Source: Amycolatopsis kentuckyensis
GTDB taxonomy: Bacteria; Actinomycetota; Actinomycetes; Mycobacteriales; Pseudonocardiaceae
Assembly (NCBI RefSeq): GCF_002155975.1
Contig: NZ_MUMI01000328.1
Location: 1 to 43,469, forward strand
DNA length: 43,469 nucleotides
Direction of reading: 5' to 3'
Below are positions 16,178-24,542 of this stretch, one piece after another. Below the pieces are notes generated by a model that was not told the origin of the DNA, searched no databases, and was given only the letters and a program-made list of their open reading frames with translations. The translations under genes and the position numbers were made by a program. Within the stretch, counting starts at the first letter, position 1. Each line of letters starts with the position of its first letter.

Positions 16178-17824
16178 ATGACCGCGGTCACCGAACTCGC
16201 CGACGAGTTCGTCGAAGCGCTGTTCGCCGCCGATCCGCTGACGCCGGCCCTGCTGGGCATCCGCCCGGCGGAGCCCGGCCTGGCGGACCTGTCGGCCGAA
16301 GCCGAGCGGGCGTTCCGCGCCCGGCTCGTGGCGTTCCTCGAGCGGGCCCGCGCGCTGGAGACCGCGGACGCCGAGGACCGGGTCACCCGCGAGGTGCTGA
16401 TCACCACGGCCGAGAACCGGATCGCCTCGATCGACAGCCGGCTGGCCGAATTCGCGGTCACCGACCTGTCCATCGGGCCCGCGGCGGGCCTGCTGATGGC
16501 CCTGCCGATGACGACGGTGACTGCGGGCGAGGCCGCGGAGGCCCAGCTCGGCCGGCTCGCCGCGATCCCCGGGTACCTGCGCCAGGCCGCGCGGCGGCAC
16601 GCCGAGGGCATCGCCGACGGCCTGCTCCCGGTGGCCCACCTGGTCGACGCCGCGGTCGCGCACCTCGACCGCTACCTCGCCGACCCGGCCGCCGATCCGC
16701 TGCGCCGCCAGCCCGCCCCGGACGAGGAGTTCGAGCGGCGGCGGGAGGAGCTGCTCGCCGACGTCGTCCGGCCGGCCTTCGCCGAGTACCGCGACTTCCT
16801 GATCACCGAGGTCAAGCCGCACGGACGGCCCGCGGACCGGCCCGGCGTGTCGTGGCTGCCCGGCGGTGGGGAGACCTACGTCCGCTTGGCGCGGATGCAC
16901 ACGACCACCGGGCTCACCCCGGAAGAGCTGCACCGGATCGGCCTCGACACGATCGAGGCGCTCGCCGTCGAGTACCGCGAGCTGGGGCTCAAGGTGTTCG
17001 GCACCGACGACCTGGCCGCGATCTTCGAGCGCCTGCGCACCGATCCGGAGCTGCGCTGGCGCAGTGCCGACGAGCTGCTGGAGACCGCCCGCACGGCCGT
17101 CGCCCGGGCGGCCGCGGAAGCCCCGAAGTGGTTCGGCCGGATCCCGGAGCAGCAGTGCACGGTCGAAGCGGTGCCGGCCGAGGTCGCCCCCGGCGCGCCC
17201 GCGGCGTACTACCTGCGCGCGGCCGCCGACGGTTCCCGGCCGGGCATCTACTTCGCGAACACCCACGAAGCCACCGAGCGGTTCCGGCACATGGCCGAGA
17301 CGACCGCGTTCCACGAAGCCGTGCCGGGCCACCACTTCCAGATCAGCATCGCGCAGGGGCTCACCGAGCTGCCGCTGCTGCGCCGCATCGGCATGTTCAA
17401 CGCGTACGTCGAGGGCTGGGGGCTCTACAGCGAGCGCCTCGCCGAGGAAATGGGGCTCTACTCCGACGACATCGCCCGGCTCGGCATGCTGGCCGGCGAC
17501 TCGGTGCGGGCGGGCCGGCTGGTCGTCGACACCGGGCTGCACGCGCTGGGCTGGAGCCGGCAGCAGGCGGTCGGCTACCTGGCCGAGCACACGCCGATGG
17601 CGCCGCTGGAGATCGAATCCGAGGTCGACCGCTACATCGCCTGGCCGGGTCAGGCGCTCGGGTACATGGTGGGGCGGCTGGAGATCCAGCGCGCCCGGGC
17701 CCGCGCGTCGCAGCGGCTCGGCTCGCGGTTCGACGTCCGCGCGTTCCACGACCTCGTGCTGGCCGGCGGCCAGCTGCCGCTGTCGGTGCTGGCCTCCGTC
17801 GTCGACGAGTGGGTGGCCGGGCAC
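16178..17824 (+). repeat. DUF885 unit 1
   Basis: Residues 1-549. This is the most diverged of the four units, with insertion-free alignment from LADEFVEALFAADPL. It has HEAVPGHHFQISIAQ at 379 and EGWGLYSERLAEEMGLY after it. It lacks the FSR(I/V)P form found in units 2-4 and has FGRIPEQQC instead. Confidence 0.8.
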
Positions 17825-20800
17825 GGTGACACCGTCGACGGCCTGGCGAGCGAGCTGGTCGAGCTGTCGTTCGAGCAGGAGCCGCTGCACCCGTCGGTCC
17901 TCGGCCTGCCCGGCGACCACGACCGGCTCGGTGACCAGACGCGGGCGGCGCAGGAGCGCTTCCGGACCGGGTACCGCGCCCTCGCGGCCCGGGCGCGGGC
18001 GCTGGCCACCGACGGCCTGACGCCGGAGGAAGCCGTCACCCGCGAGGTCGTGATCGCGTCCGCCGAGGTCGAGGCCGACCGGCTCGGCGCGCGGTCCGCC
18101 GATCTCGCGGTCAGCGACGGGCTCACGTCGCCCGCCCTCGGGCTGCTGATGTACCTGCCGTACTACAAGCTGGACGACGAGAAGAAGGCGCGCGGCTACC
18201 TCGCCCGGCTCGCCGCGATCGAGCCGTTCCTCGCCGAGTTGACCGAGCGGCAGCGCGCGAGCCTCGCCGAAGGCCTGGTGCCACCGGCGTACCTGGCCCG
18301 CGTCGGCATCGAGTACATCGGCCGCTACCTGGCCGCGGCGGACACGGACCCGCTGAAGGTGGGCACGACCGCGGCCGTCGAGGGCTTCGACGTCGAGCGC
18401 GATCGCCTGCTCGCCGAGGTCGTCCACCCGGCCTACGCGCGGTACCGGGACTTCCTGCGAACGGAGGTCGAGCCGGTCGGGCGGCCCGACACCGCCCCGG
18501 GCATCTCCCACGTGCCGGGCGGGGCCGAGCGGTACGCCGCGCTGATCCGCGCGGAGACGACCACCGAGCGCACGGCGCAGGAGCTGCACGAGACCGGGCT
18601 GGCGCTGATCGGGAAGCTCGCGGAGGAGTACCGCGAGCTGGGCGCGAAGGTGTTCGGCACCACCGAGCTCGCCGAGATCTTCGAGCGCCTGCGCACCGAT
18701 CCGGCGTTGCGCTGGCGGGACGGCGAGGAGCTGCTGGCCGCGGCCCGGGACGCGATCGCCCGCGCCGAAGCCGTCGCACCGCGGTGGTTCTCGCGCATCC
18801 CGGCCGAGAAGTGCGAGGTCGCGCCGGTGCCGGAGGCCGACGCGGCGAGCGGCACGATCGCGTACTACCTCCAGCCGTCGCTGGACGGGACACGCCCTGG
18901 CACGTACTACGCGAACACGCACGAGGCGGAGAAGCGGCCGCGGTTCACCAGCGAGGCGATCGCGTTCCACGAAGCCGTGCCGGGGCACCACTTCCAGCTC
19001 AGCCTGGCCCAGGAACTGGGGGACCTGCCGCTGCTGCGGCGGATCGGCATGTTCAACGCCTACGCCGAAGGCTGGGGCCTCTACGCCGAGCGGCTGGCGG
19101 ACGAGATGGGCCTGTACTCCGACGACGTCTCGCGGCTGGGCATGCTGACGCAGGACTCGATGCGGGCGGGCCGGCTGGTCGTCGACACCGGGCTGCACGC
19201 GCTGGGCTGGAGCCGGCAGCAGGCCATCGACTTCCTGGTCGAAAACACGCCGATGGCCCAGCTGGAGATCGAAGCGGAGATCGACCGGTACATCGGCTGG
19301 CCGGGGCAGGCCCTGGGCTACATGGTGGGGCGGCTGGAGATCCAGCGGCTGCGTGCCGAAGCCGAGCAGGCGCTGGGCGAGCGCTTCGACATCCGCGGCT
19401 TCCACGAAGTCGTGCTGGGCCACGGCATGCTGCCGCTCTCGGCGCTGGCGAAGGTGGTCGAGGACTGGGTGGCCGAGCGGCTCGACACGCCCGATCGGCT
19501 GGCCGACGAGCTGGTCGCGCTGGACTTCGAACGGCAGCCGCTGTACCCGTCGGTGTTCGGCCTGCCCGGCGACCACGACCGGCTGCCCGATCCGAGCGCG
19601 GAGGAGGCGGCCCGGCTTCGCGCGGGCTACCTCGCGATCGCCGAGCGCGCCGAAGCCGTCGACCCCACCGGGCTGCCCGCCGTCGAGCGCGTCACCCGGG
19701 AAGTCGTGCTCTCCCAGGCGAAAGCGGCCATCGACGAGATCGACTCCGGCCGCGCCGACATCTCGGTCAGCGACGGGCTCGGCGCGCCCGCGCTGCAGCT
19801 GCTGCTCTACCTGCCGCAGACGGTGCTGGACGACGAGCCGAAGGTCCGCGGCTACCTGAGCCGGCTGGCGGGCCTGGGCGGCTACCTCGACGCGCTGATC
19901 GACCGGCAGCGCGCCGCGGCGGCCGAAGGGCTGGTCCCGCCGGACTTTTTGGTGCGCATCGGCGTCGAGTACGTCGACCGCTACCTCGCCGCGCCGGAGA
20001 GCGACCCGCTGCGGGTGACACCGCCGTACGCGCTCGAGGGCTTCGAAGCCGAGCGCGACCGCCTGCTCGCGGAGGTCGTCCGGCCCGCGTATGCGCGGTA
20101 TCGCGCGTTCCTGGCCGACGAGCTCGCGCCGGTGGCCCGGCCCGAGACGTCGCCGGGCATCGGCGCCCTGCCGGGCGGGCCGGAGCGGTACGCCGCGCTG
20201 ATCCGCGTCGAAACGACCACCGACCGGACGGCGCAGGAGCTGCACGAGACCGGCCTGGCGCTGATCGGGAAGCTCGCGGAGGAGTACCGCGAGCTGGGCG
20301 GGAAGCTGTTCGGCACCACGGACCTCGGGGAGATCTTCGACCGGATCCGGACCGACCCGGCGCTGCGCTGGAAGGACGGCGAGGAGCTGCTGGCCGGAGC
20401 CCGGGCCGCCATCACGCGCGCGGAAGCCGTGGCCGGGCAGTGGTTCTCGCGGGTGCCGGAGCAGAAGTGCCAGGTGGCGCCGGTGCCGGCGGCCGAAGCC
20501 TCCAGCGGCACGATCGCGTACTACCTGCGGCCGTCGCTCGACGGGACGCGTCCGGGTGTCTACTACGCGAACACGCACGAGGCGGAGAAGCGGCCGCGGT
20601 TCACCAGCGAGGCGATCGCGTTCCACGAAGCCGTGCCGGGGCACCACTTCCAGCTGTGCCTGGCCCAGGACCTCACCGGCCTGCCGCTGCTGCGCCGGAT
20701 CGTGCACGTCAACTCCTACGGGGAGGGCTGGGGCCTCTACGCCGAGCGGCTCGCGGACGAGATGGGCCTGTACTCCGACGACGTGTCGCGGCTGGGCATG

Positions 20801-22801
20801 CTGACGCAGGACTCGATGCGGGCCGGGCGGCTGGTCGTCGACACGGGCCTGCACGCACTCGGGTGGAGCCGGCAGCAGGCGGTCGACTACCTCGCCGAGC
20901 ACACGCCGATGGCGCGGCTGGAGATCGAGGCGGAGATCGACCGGTACGCGGCCGATCCGGGCCAGGCGCTGGGCTACATGGTGGGGCGGCTGGAGATCCA
21001 GCGGCTGCGCGCCGAGGCCGAGCAGGCGCTGGGCGAGGCGTTCGACATCCGCGAGTTCCACGACGTCGTGCTGGGCAGCGGAACCCTGCCGCTGCCGGTG
21101 CTGGCCGGCGTGGTCGCCGAGTGGGTGGCCCAGCACCGCGACACGCCCGAGAAGCTCGCCGACGAGTGCCTGGAGCTGATGTTCGAGGCGGAGCCGCTGT
21201 TCCCGTCGCTGTACGGCCTGCCGGGCACGCACGACAAGCTCGCCGACCAGACCGCCGAAGCCGCTGCCCGGTTCCGCGCCGGGCTCACCGGTGTCATCGC
21301 GCGCGCCGAGGCGATCGACGCGGCGGCGCTGACCCCGGCCGAGCGGGTCACCCGGGACGTCGTGATCTGGCAGGCCCGCACCCAGATCGACGTGCTCGAC
21401 TCGGGGCGGGCCGACATCGCGGTGAGCGACGGGCTGGACGCGCCGGCCCTCAGGCTGCTGATGCAACTGCCGCAGACGATCCTCGACGACGACGTCAAGG
21501 CACGCGGCTACCTGAGCCGGCTCGCCGCGATCGGGACGTACCTGGACCAGGTGATCGAGCGGCAGCGGGCCGCGCTCGCCGAGGGGCTGACGCCGCCGGA
21601 GTTCCTGGCGCGCATCGGCGTCGGGTACGTCGAGCGGTACCTCGCCGCCCCGGACACGGATCCGCTGAAGGTGCCGGTCCGCGGCCTCGAGGCCGAGCGC
21701 GACCGGTTGCTGGCCGAAGTGGTGCGGCCGGCGTACCGCCGGTACCGGGACTTCCTGGCCGACGAGGTCGTCCCGGTGTCCCGCCCGGAGACCTCGCCGG
21801 GGATCGGCGACCTCCCGGGCGGCCCGGAGCGCTACGCGGCCCTGATCCGCGCCGAGACGACGACCGAGCGCACCCCGCAGGACCTGCACGACACGGGCCG
21901 GGCGATCATCGAGCGGCTGGCGGCGGAGTACCGCGAGCTGGGCGCGGAGCTGTTCGGCACGACCGAGCTCGCGGAGATCTTCGACCGCATCCGCACGGAC
22001 CCGGCCCTGCGCTGGCGCGACGGCGACGAGCTGCTGGAATCCGCCCGCGCGACGATCAGCCGGGCGGAAGCCGCGGCGCCCCAGTGGTTCTCGCGGGTGC
22101 CGGAGCAGAAGTGCCAGGTGGCCCCGGTGCCCGAGGCGGAAGCCGAAAGCGGCTCGATCGCCTACTACATCGAGCCGTCACTGGACGGTGCCCGGCCGGG
22201 CACGTACTACGCGAACACGCGCGACGCGGACCAGCGGCAGCGGACGCTGAGCGAGTCCGTGGCGTTCCACGAAGCGGTGCCGGGCCACCACTTCCAGCTG
22301 ACGTTGGCCCAGCAGGTGACCGACGTGCCGATGCTGCGCCGGATCGGCATGTTCAACGCGTTCTGCGAAGGCTGGGGCCTGTACGCCGAGCGCCTGGCGG
22401 ACGAAATGGGCCTGTACTCGGACAGCACGTCCCGGCTCGGCTTGCTCACCCAGGACTCGATGCGCGCCGCCCGGCTGGTGGTGGACACGGGCCTGCACGC
22501 CCTGGGCTGGAGCCGCCGGCAGGCGGTGGACTACCTGGTGGAGAACACGCCGATGGCCCGGATCGAGATCGAGGCGGAGATCGACCGCTACGCGGGCCTC
22601 CCGGGCCAGGCCCTCAGCTACATGGTGGGCCGCCTGGAGATCGAGCGCCTGCGAGCGGAGGCCGAGAGCGCACTGGGCGACCGGTTCGACATCCGCGAGT
22701 TCCACGACACGGTCCTGGGCAGCGGAACCCTGCCCCTCCCGGTCCTGGCGGACGTGGTGGCGAACTGGGTGGCCACCCGCACCGCAAAGGCCCCCAGGTG
22801 A
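16178..22801 (+). CDS. Giant four-unit DUF885 metallopeptidase-like protein
   Basis: This 2,207-residue protein consists of four complete DUF885 units joined head to tail, starting at residues 1, about 550, about 1102 and about 1654. DUF885 proteins are normally single units of about 550-600 residues. Each unit keeps the putative zinc motif HEAVPGHHFQ, at residues 379, 931, 1483 and 2031 (spacing 552, 552, 548), and the following EGWGLYxERLxxEMGLY. No unit has lost the motif, so four active sites are likely. There is no signal peptide, so it is probably cytoplasmic. Substrate and reaction are unknown; peptide hydrolysis is inferred from the HExxxGHH pattern. ATG 16178 has only a weak GGGGG site. 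The promoter resembles DNA-damage promoters. The gene stands alone. Confidence 0.9.
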   Translation: MTAVTELADEFVEALFAADPLTPALLGIRPAEPGLADLSAEAERAFRARLVAFLERARALETADAEDRVTREVLITTAENRIASIDSRLAEFAVTDLSIGPAAGLLMALPMTTVTAGEAAEAQLGRLAAIPGYLRQAARRHAEGIADGLLPVAHLVDAAVAHLDRYLADPAADPLRRQPAPDEEFERRREELLADVVRPAFAEYRDFLITEVKPHGRPADRPGVSWLPGGGETYVRLARMHTTTGLTPEELHRIGLDTIEALAVEYRELGLKVFGTDDLAAIFERLRTDPELRWRSADELLETARTAVARAAAEAPKWFGRIPEQQCTVEAVPAEVAPGAPAAYYLRAAADGSRPGIYFANTHEATERFRHMAETTAFHEAVPGHHFQISIAQGLTELPLLRRIGMFNAYVEGWGLYSERLAEEMGLYSDDIARLGMLAGDSVRAGRLVVDTGLHALGWSRQQAVGYLAEHTPMAPLEIESEVDRYIAWPGQALGYMVGRLEIQRARARASQRLGSRFDVRAFHDLVLAGGQLPLSVLASVVDEWVAGHGDTVDGLASELVELSFEQEPLHPSVLGLPGDHDRLGDQTRAAQERFRTGYRALAARARALATDGLTPEEAVTREVVIASAEVEADRLGARSADLAVSDGLTSPALGLLMYLPYYKLDDEKKARGYLARLAAIEPFLAELTERQRASLAEGLVPPAYLARVGIEYIGRYLAAADTDPLKVGTTAAVEGFDVERDRLLAEVVHPAYARYRDFLRTEVEPVGRPDTAPGISHVPGGAERYAALIRAETTTERTAQELHETGLALIGKLAEEYRELGAKVFGTTELAEIFERLRTDPALRWRDGEELLAAARDAIARAEAVAPRWFSRIPAEKCEVAPVPEADAASGTIAYYLQPSLDGTRPGTYYANTHEAEKRPRFTSEAIAFHEAVPGHHFQLSLAQELGDLPLLRRIGMFNAYAEGWGLYAERLADEMGLYSDDVSRLGMLTQDSMRAGRLVVDTGLHALGWSRQQAIDFLVENTPMAQLEIEAEIDRYIGWPGQALGYMVGRLEIQRLRAEAEQALGERFDIRGFHEVVLGHGMLPLSALAKVVEDWVAERLDTPDRLADELVALDFERQPLYPSVFGLPGDHDRLPDPSAEEAARLRAGYLAIAERAEAVDPTGLPAVERVTREVVLSQAKAAIDEIDSGRADISVSDGLGAPALQLLLYLPQTVLDDEPKVRGYLSRLAGLGGYLDALIDRQRAAAAEGLVPPDFLVRIGVEYVDRYLAAPESDPLRVTPPYALEGFEAERDRLLAEVVRPAYARYRAFLADELAPVARPETSPGIGALPGGPERYAALIRVETTTDRTAQELHETGLALIGKLAEEYRELGGKLFGTTDLGEIFDRIRTDPALRWKDGEELLAGARAAITRAEAVAGQWFSRVPEQKCQVAPVPAAEASSGTIAYYLRPSLDGTRPGVYYANTHEAEKRPRFTSEAIAFHEAVPGHHFQLCLAQDLTGLPLLRRIVHVNSYGEGWGLYAERLADEMGLYSDDVSRLGMLTQDSMRAGRLVVDTGLHALGWSRQQAVDYLAEHTPMARLEIEAEIDRYAADPGQALGYMVGRLEIQRLRAEAEQALGEAFDIREFHDVVLGSGTLPLPVLAGVVAEWVAQHRDTPEKLADECLELMFEAEPLFPSLYGLPGTHDKLADQTAEAAARFRAGLTGVIARAEAIDAAALTPAERVTRDVVIWQARTQIDVLDSGRADIAVSDGLDAPALRLLMQLPQTILDDDVKARGYLSRLAAIGTYLDQVIERQRAALAEGLTPPEFLARIGVGYVERYLAAPDTDPLKVPVRGLEAERDRLLAEVVRPAYRRYRDFLADEVVPVSRPETSPGIGDLPGGPERYAALIRAETTTERTPQDLHDTGRAIIERLAAEYRELGAELFGTTELAEIFDRIRTDPALRWRDGDELLESARATISRAEAAAPQWFSRVPEQKCQVAPVPEAEAESGSIAYYIEPSLDGARPGTYYANTRDADQRQRTLSESVAFHEAVPGHHFQLTLAQQVTDVPMLRRIGMFNAFCEGWGLYAERLADEMGLYSDSTSRLGLLTQDSMRAARLVVDTGLHALGWSRRQAVDYLVENTPMARIEIEAEIDRYAGLPGQALSYMVGRLEIERLRAEAESALGDRFDIREFHDTVLGSGTLPLPVLADVVANWVATRTAKAPR
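17825..19480 (+). repeat. DUF885 unit 2
   Basis: Residues 550-1101, beginning near LASELVELSFEQEPL. HEAVPGHHFQLSLAQ starts at 931. DNA 18905-18999 is identical to 20561-20655 in unit 3, exactly 1,656 bp (552 codons) away. Confidence 0.85.
19481..21136 (+). repeat. DUF885 unit 3
   Basis: Residues 1102-1653, beginning near LADELVALDFERQPL. HEAVPGHHFQLCLAQ starts at 1483. Uniquely, the stretch before EGWGLY reads IVHVNSYG where the other units have IGMFNAY or IGMFNAF. Confidence 0.85.
21137..22798 (+). repeat. DUF885 unit 4
   Basis: Residues 1654-2207, beginning near LADECLELMFEAEPL. HEAVPGHHFQLTLAQ starts at 2031. It carries small changes around the motif (THEAEKRPRFTSEA becomes TRDADQRQRTLSES). 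Confidence 0.85.
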
Positions 22802-23251
22802 CAACAGCCGGCGGCCCCCACCGCCGAGCCCAGCCCCACCTGACGGCGGCCGGCTTGGTTGCCGGTGCGGGCCGCCCAAGGCGGGGCGTGCTGGCCGCCG
22901 CCGGCGCGGCCCAGCGGCCCGAGGCGGAGCGCGGTGGCGGCCGGCTGGCGGCAAGGACGGCCCGAGGCGGAGTGCCGTGGCGGCCGCCCTGGCGGGCCGA
23001 GCGGCCTGGCCGTGCTGCCTCGCGACCGGTCCTGGCGGTGCCTGCCGCGGAAGGCGGGCAGTGATGGCGACGGCAGGCGTGGCTTGCCCGAGGGTGAGCC
23101 CGACCGCCGCGGACCTGGCCGGCGCCGCGGGCCGCCCACGGCGATGCTCGATCGTGGCGGCCGCCCCGTCCGGCGGCGCCGCCGACCCGAAGCCCCGCGT
23201 GATCGTGGGCGATTACTCGGCGGTGCGAGCCGCCTCGGATGAGGAGTTGAC
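22802..23251. other. 450-bp intergenic region with GC-rich repeats
   Basis: No convincing gene is seen. Two 29-bp copies of CGGCCCGAGGCGGAG followed by YGCSGTGGCGGCCG lie at 22915-22943 and 22958-22986, and a degenerate one near 22870. They resemble the reverse complement of the 46-bp repeat at 10416-10553. The last part (about 23190-23250) should hold the promoter of the fumarylacetoacetase gene; GAGGAG at 23241-23246 is its ribosome site. Small open frames here have composition like random GC-rich DNA. Confidence 0.6.
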
Positions 23252-24460
23252 GTGACCTGGCTCGAGCTTGCCGAAGACAGCCCCTTCGGCCTGGACAACC
23301 TGCCCTACGGTGTCTTCTCCGTCGGCGGGGCACCCGCGCGGCGGGTCGGCGTGCCCGTCGGCAATCAGGTGCTCGACCTGACCGCCGCGGCCGCCGAAAC
23401 GGCCGCCGCCTTTGCGCCGCTGCTCACCGCCGGTGTCCTCAACCCGCTGCTGGCCGCCGGGCCCGCCACCTGGCGCGAAGTCCGCTCGAGCCTCACCGAA
23501 TGGCTGACCGAACCCCGCTACGCCGACCAGCTCCGGCCGCACCTCGTGCCGCTGGCCGAGGTCACCACGCACCTCGCCGTCGAGGTCGCCGACTACGTCG
23601 ACTTCTACTCCAGCGAGCACCACGCCCTCAACGCCGGCAAGATCTTCCGCCCGGACGCGACCGAGCTTCCGCCCAACTGGAAGCACCTGCCGATCGGCTA
23701 CCACGGCCGGGCCGGCACCGTCGTCACCTCGGGCACGCCGGTCGTCCGGCCGCACGGGCAGCGCAAGCCCCGCAACGCCGATGCCCCTTCGTTCGGCCCC
23801 TCGCAGCGGCTGGACATCGAGGCGGAGGTCGGCTTCGTCGTCGGTACTCCGTCCGCTGCGGGCACCCGGGTGTCCACAGCGGACTTCGCGGACCACGTGT
23901 TCGGCGTCTGCCTCGTCAACGACTGGTCGGCGCGGGACATCCAGGCCTGGGAGTACCAGCCGCTGGGCCCGTTCCTCGGCAAGTCGTTCGCGACGTCGGT
24001 GTCGCCGTGGATCGTCCCGCTGGCCGCGCTGGAGCACGCGCGCGTCGACGGCCCGCCGCAGGACCCGGAGCCGTTCGAATACCTCCGGACCTCCGAAAAA
24101 TGGGGGCTGGACCTGGCCCTGGAGATCCGGCTCAACGGTCACCTGGTGTCGAGCCCGCCGTTCGCGACCCAGTACTGGACGGCTCCGCAGCAGCTGGCGC
24201 ACATGACGGTCAACGGCGCGAGCCTGCGCACGGGCGACCTCTACGCCTCCGGCACGGTGACCGGCCCCGAGCGCGACCAGCGGGGTTCGTTCCTGGAGCT
24301 GTCCTGGGGCGGCCAGGAGCCCCTCGAGCTGCCGGGCGGCGTGACGCGCACGTTCCTCGAGGACGGCGACGAGGTGGTGATCAGCGCGACCGCTCCCGGC
24401 CCGGGCGGCACGCGCATCGGCTTCGGCGACGTGCGGGGGACGGTGGTCGCGGGCGGATAG
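23252..24460 (+). CDS. fahA: Fumarylacetoacetase
   Basis: This 402-residue cytoplasmic enzyme hydrolyses fumarylacetoacetate to fumarate and acetoacetate, the last step of tyrosine catabolism via homogentisate. The N-terminal domain covers residues 1-110. In the catalytic domain DYVDFYSSEHHALN carries the metal Asp and the catalytic His, LDIEAEVGFVVG the two metal Glu residues, and LVNDWSARDIQAWEYQPLGPFLGKSF the last metal Asp and the substrate-side residues. The length is normal for the bacterial enzyme. GTG 23252 has GAGGAG 5 nt upstream. Homogentisate dioxygenase is not in the window, so the pathway genes are not clustered here. Confidence 0.96.
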   Translation: MTWLELAEDSPFGLDNLPYGVFSVGGAPARRVGVPVGNQVLDLTAAAAETAAAFAPLLTAGVLNPLLAAGPATWREVRSSLTEWLTEPRYADQLRPHLVPLAEVTTHLAVEVADYVDFYSSEHHALNAGKIFRPDATELPPNWKHLPIGYHGRAGTVVTSGTPVVRPHGQRKPRNADAPSFGPSQRLDIEAEVGFVVGTPSAAGTRVSTADFADHVFGVCLVNDWSARDIQAWEYQPLGPFLGKSFATSVSPWIVPLAALEHARVDGPPQDPEPFEYLRTSEKWGLDLALEIRLNGHLVSSPPFATQYWTAPQQLAHMTVNGASLRTGDLYASGTVTGPERDQRGSFLELSWGGQEPLELPGGVTRTFLEDGDEVVISATAPGPGGTRIGFGDVRGTVVAGG

Positions 24461-24496
24461 TGGCGGTGCCCATACCGGCCGGAGCCGGGCAGCGCG

Positions 24497-24524
24497 CATA
24501 ATGACCTGCGACTAAGCGCTTGCT
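24497..24524 (+). promoter_or_regulatory. Promoter -10 with KstR2-like palindrome before the LLM gene
   Basis: CATAAT (24497-24502) is a good -10 box. Around the expected transcript start lies ACTAAGCGCTTGCT (24511-24524), centred on the palindrome AAGCGCTT. It fits the mycobacterial KstR2 motif ANCAAGNNCTTGNT except at one base. Similar TetR sites are common upstream of actinobacterial lipid genes. Binding here is inference. Confidence 0.4.
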
Positions 24525-24542
24525 CACCACGGGAGGACGCCC

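Noticed and set aside
16154..21889. Minus-strand open frame of 1,911 codons opposite the DUF885 gene
   Set aside because: It is the antisense shadow of the high-GC plus-strand gene. Its translation is Arg/Gly/Val-rich with no domains, while the plus strand shows four matching family domains.
18784..23064. Plus-strand open frame of 1,426 codons in another frame of the DUF885 region
   Set aside because: It overlaps units 2-4 in a different frame, is Arg/Ala/Gly-rich and repetitive only because the underlying gene is repeated.
22977..23255. Small plus-strand frame of 92 codons before fahA
   Set aside because: It has no ribosome site, Ala/Arg/Gly-rich translation, lies over GC repeats and overlaps the fahA start.
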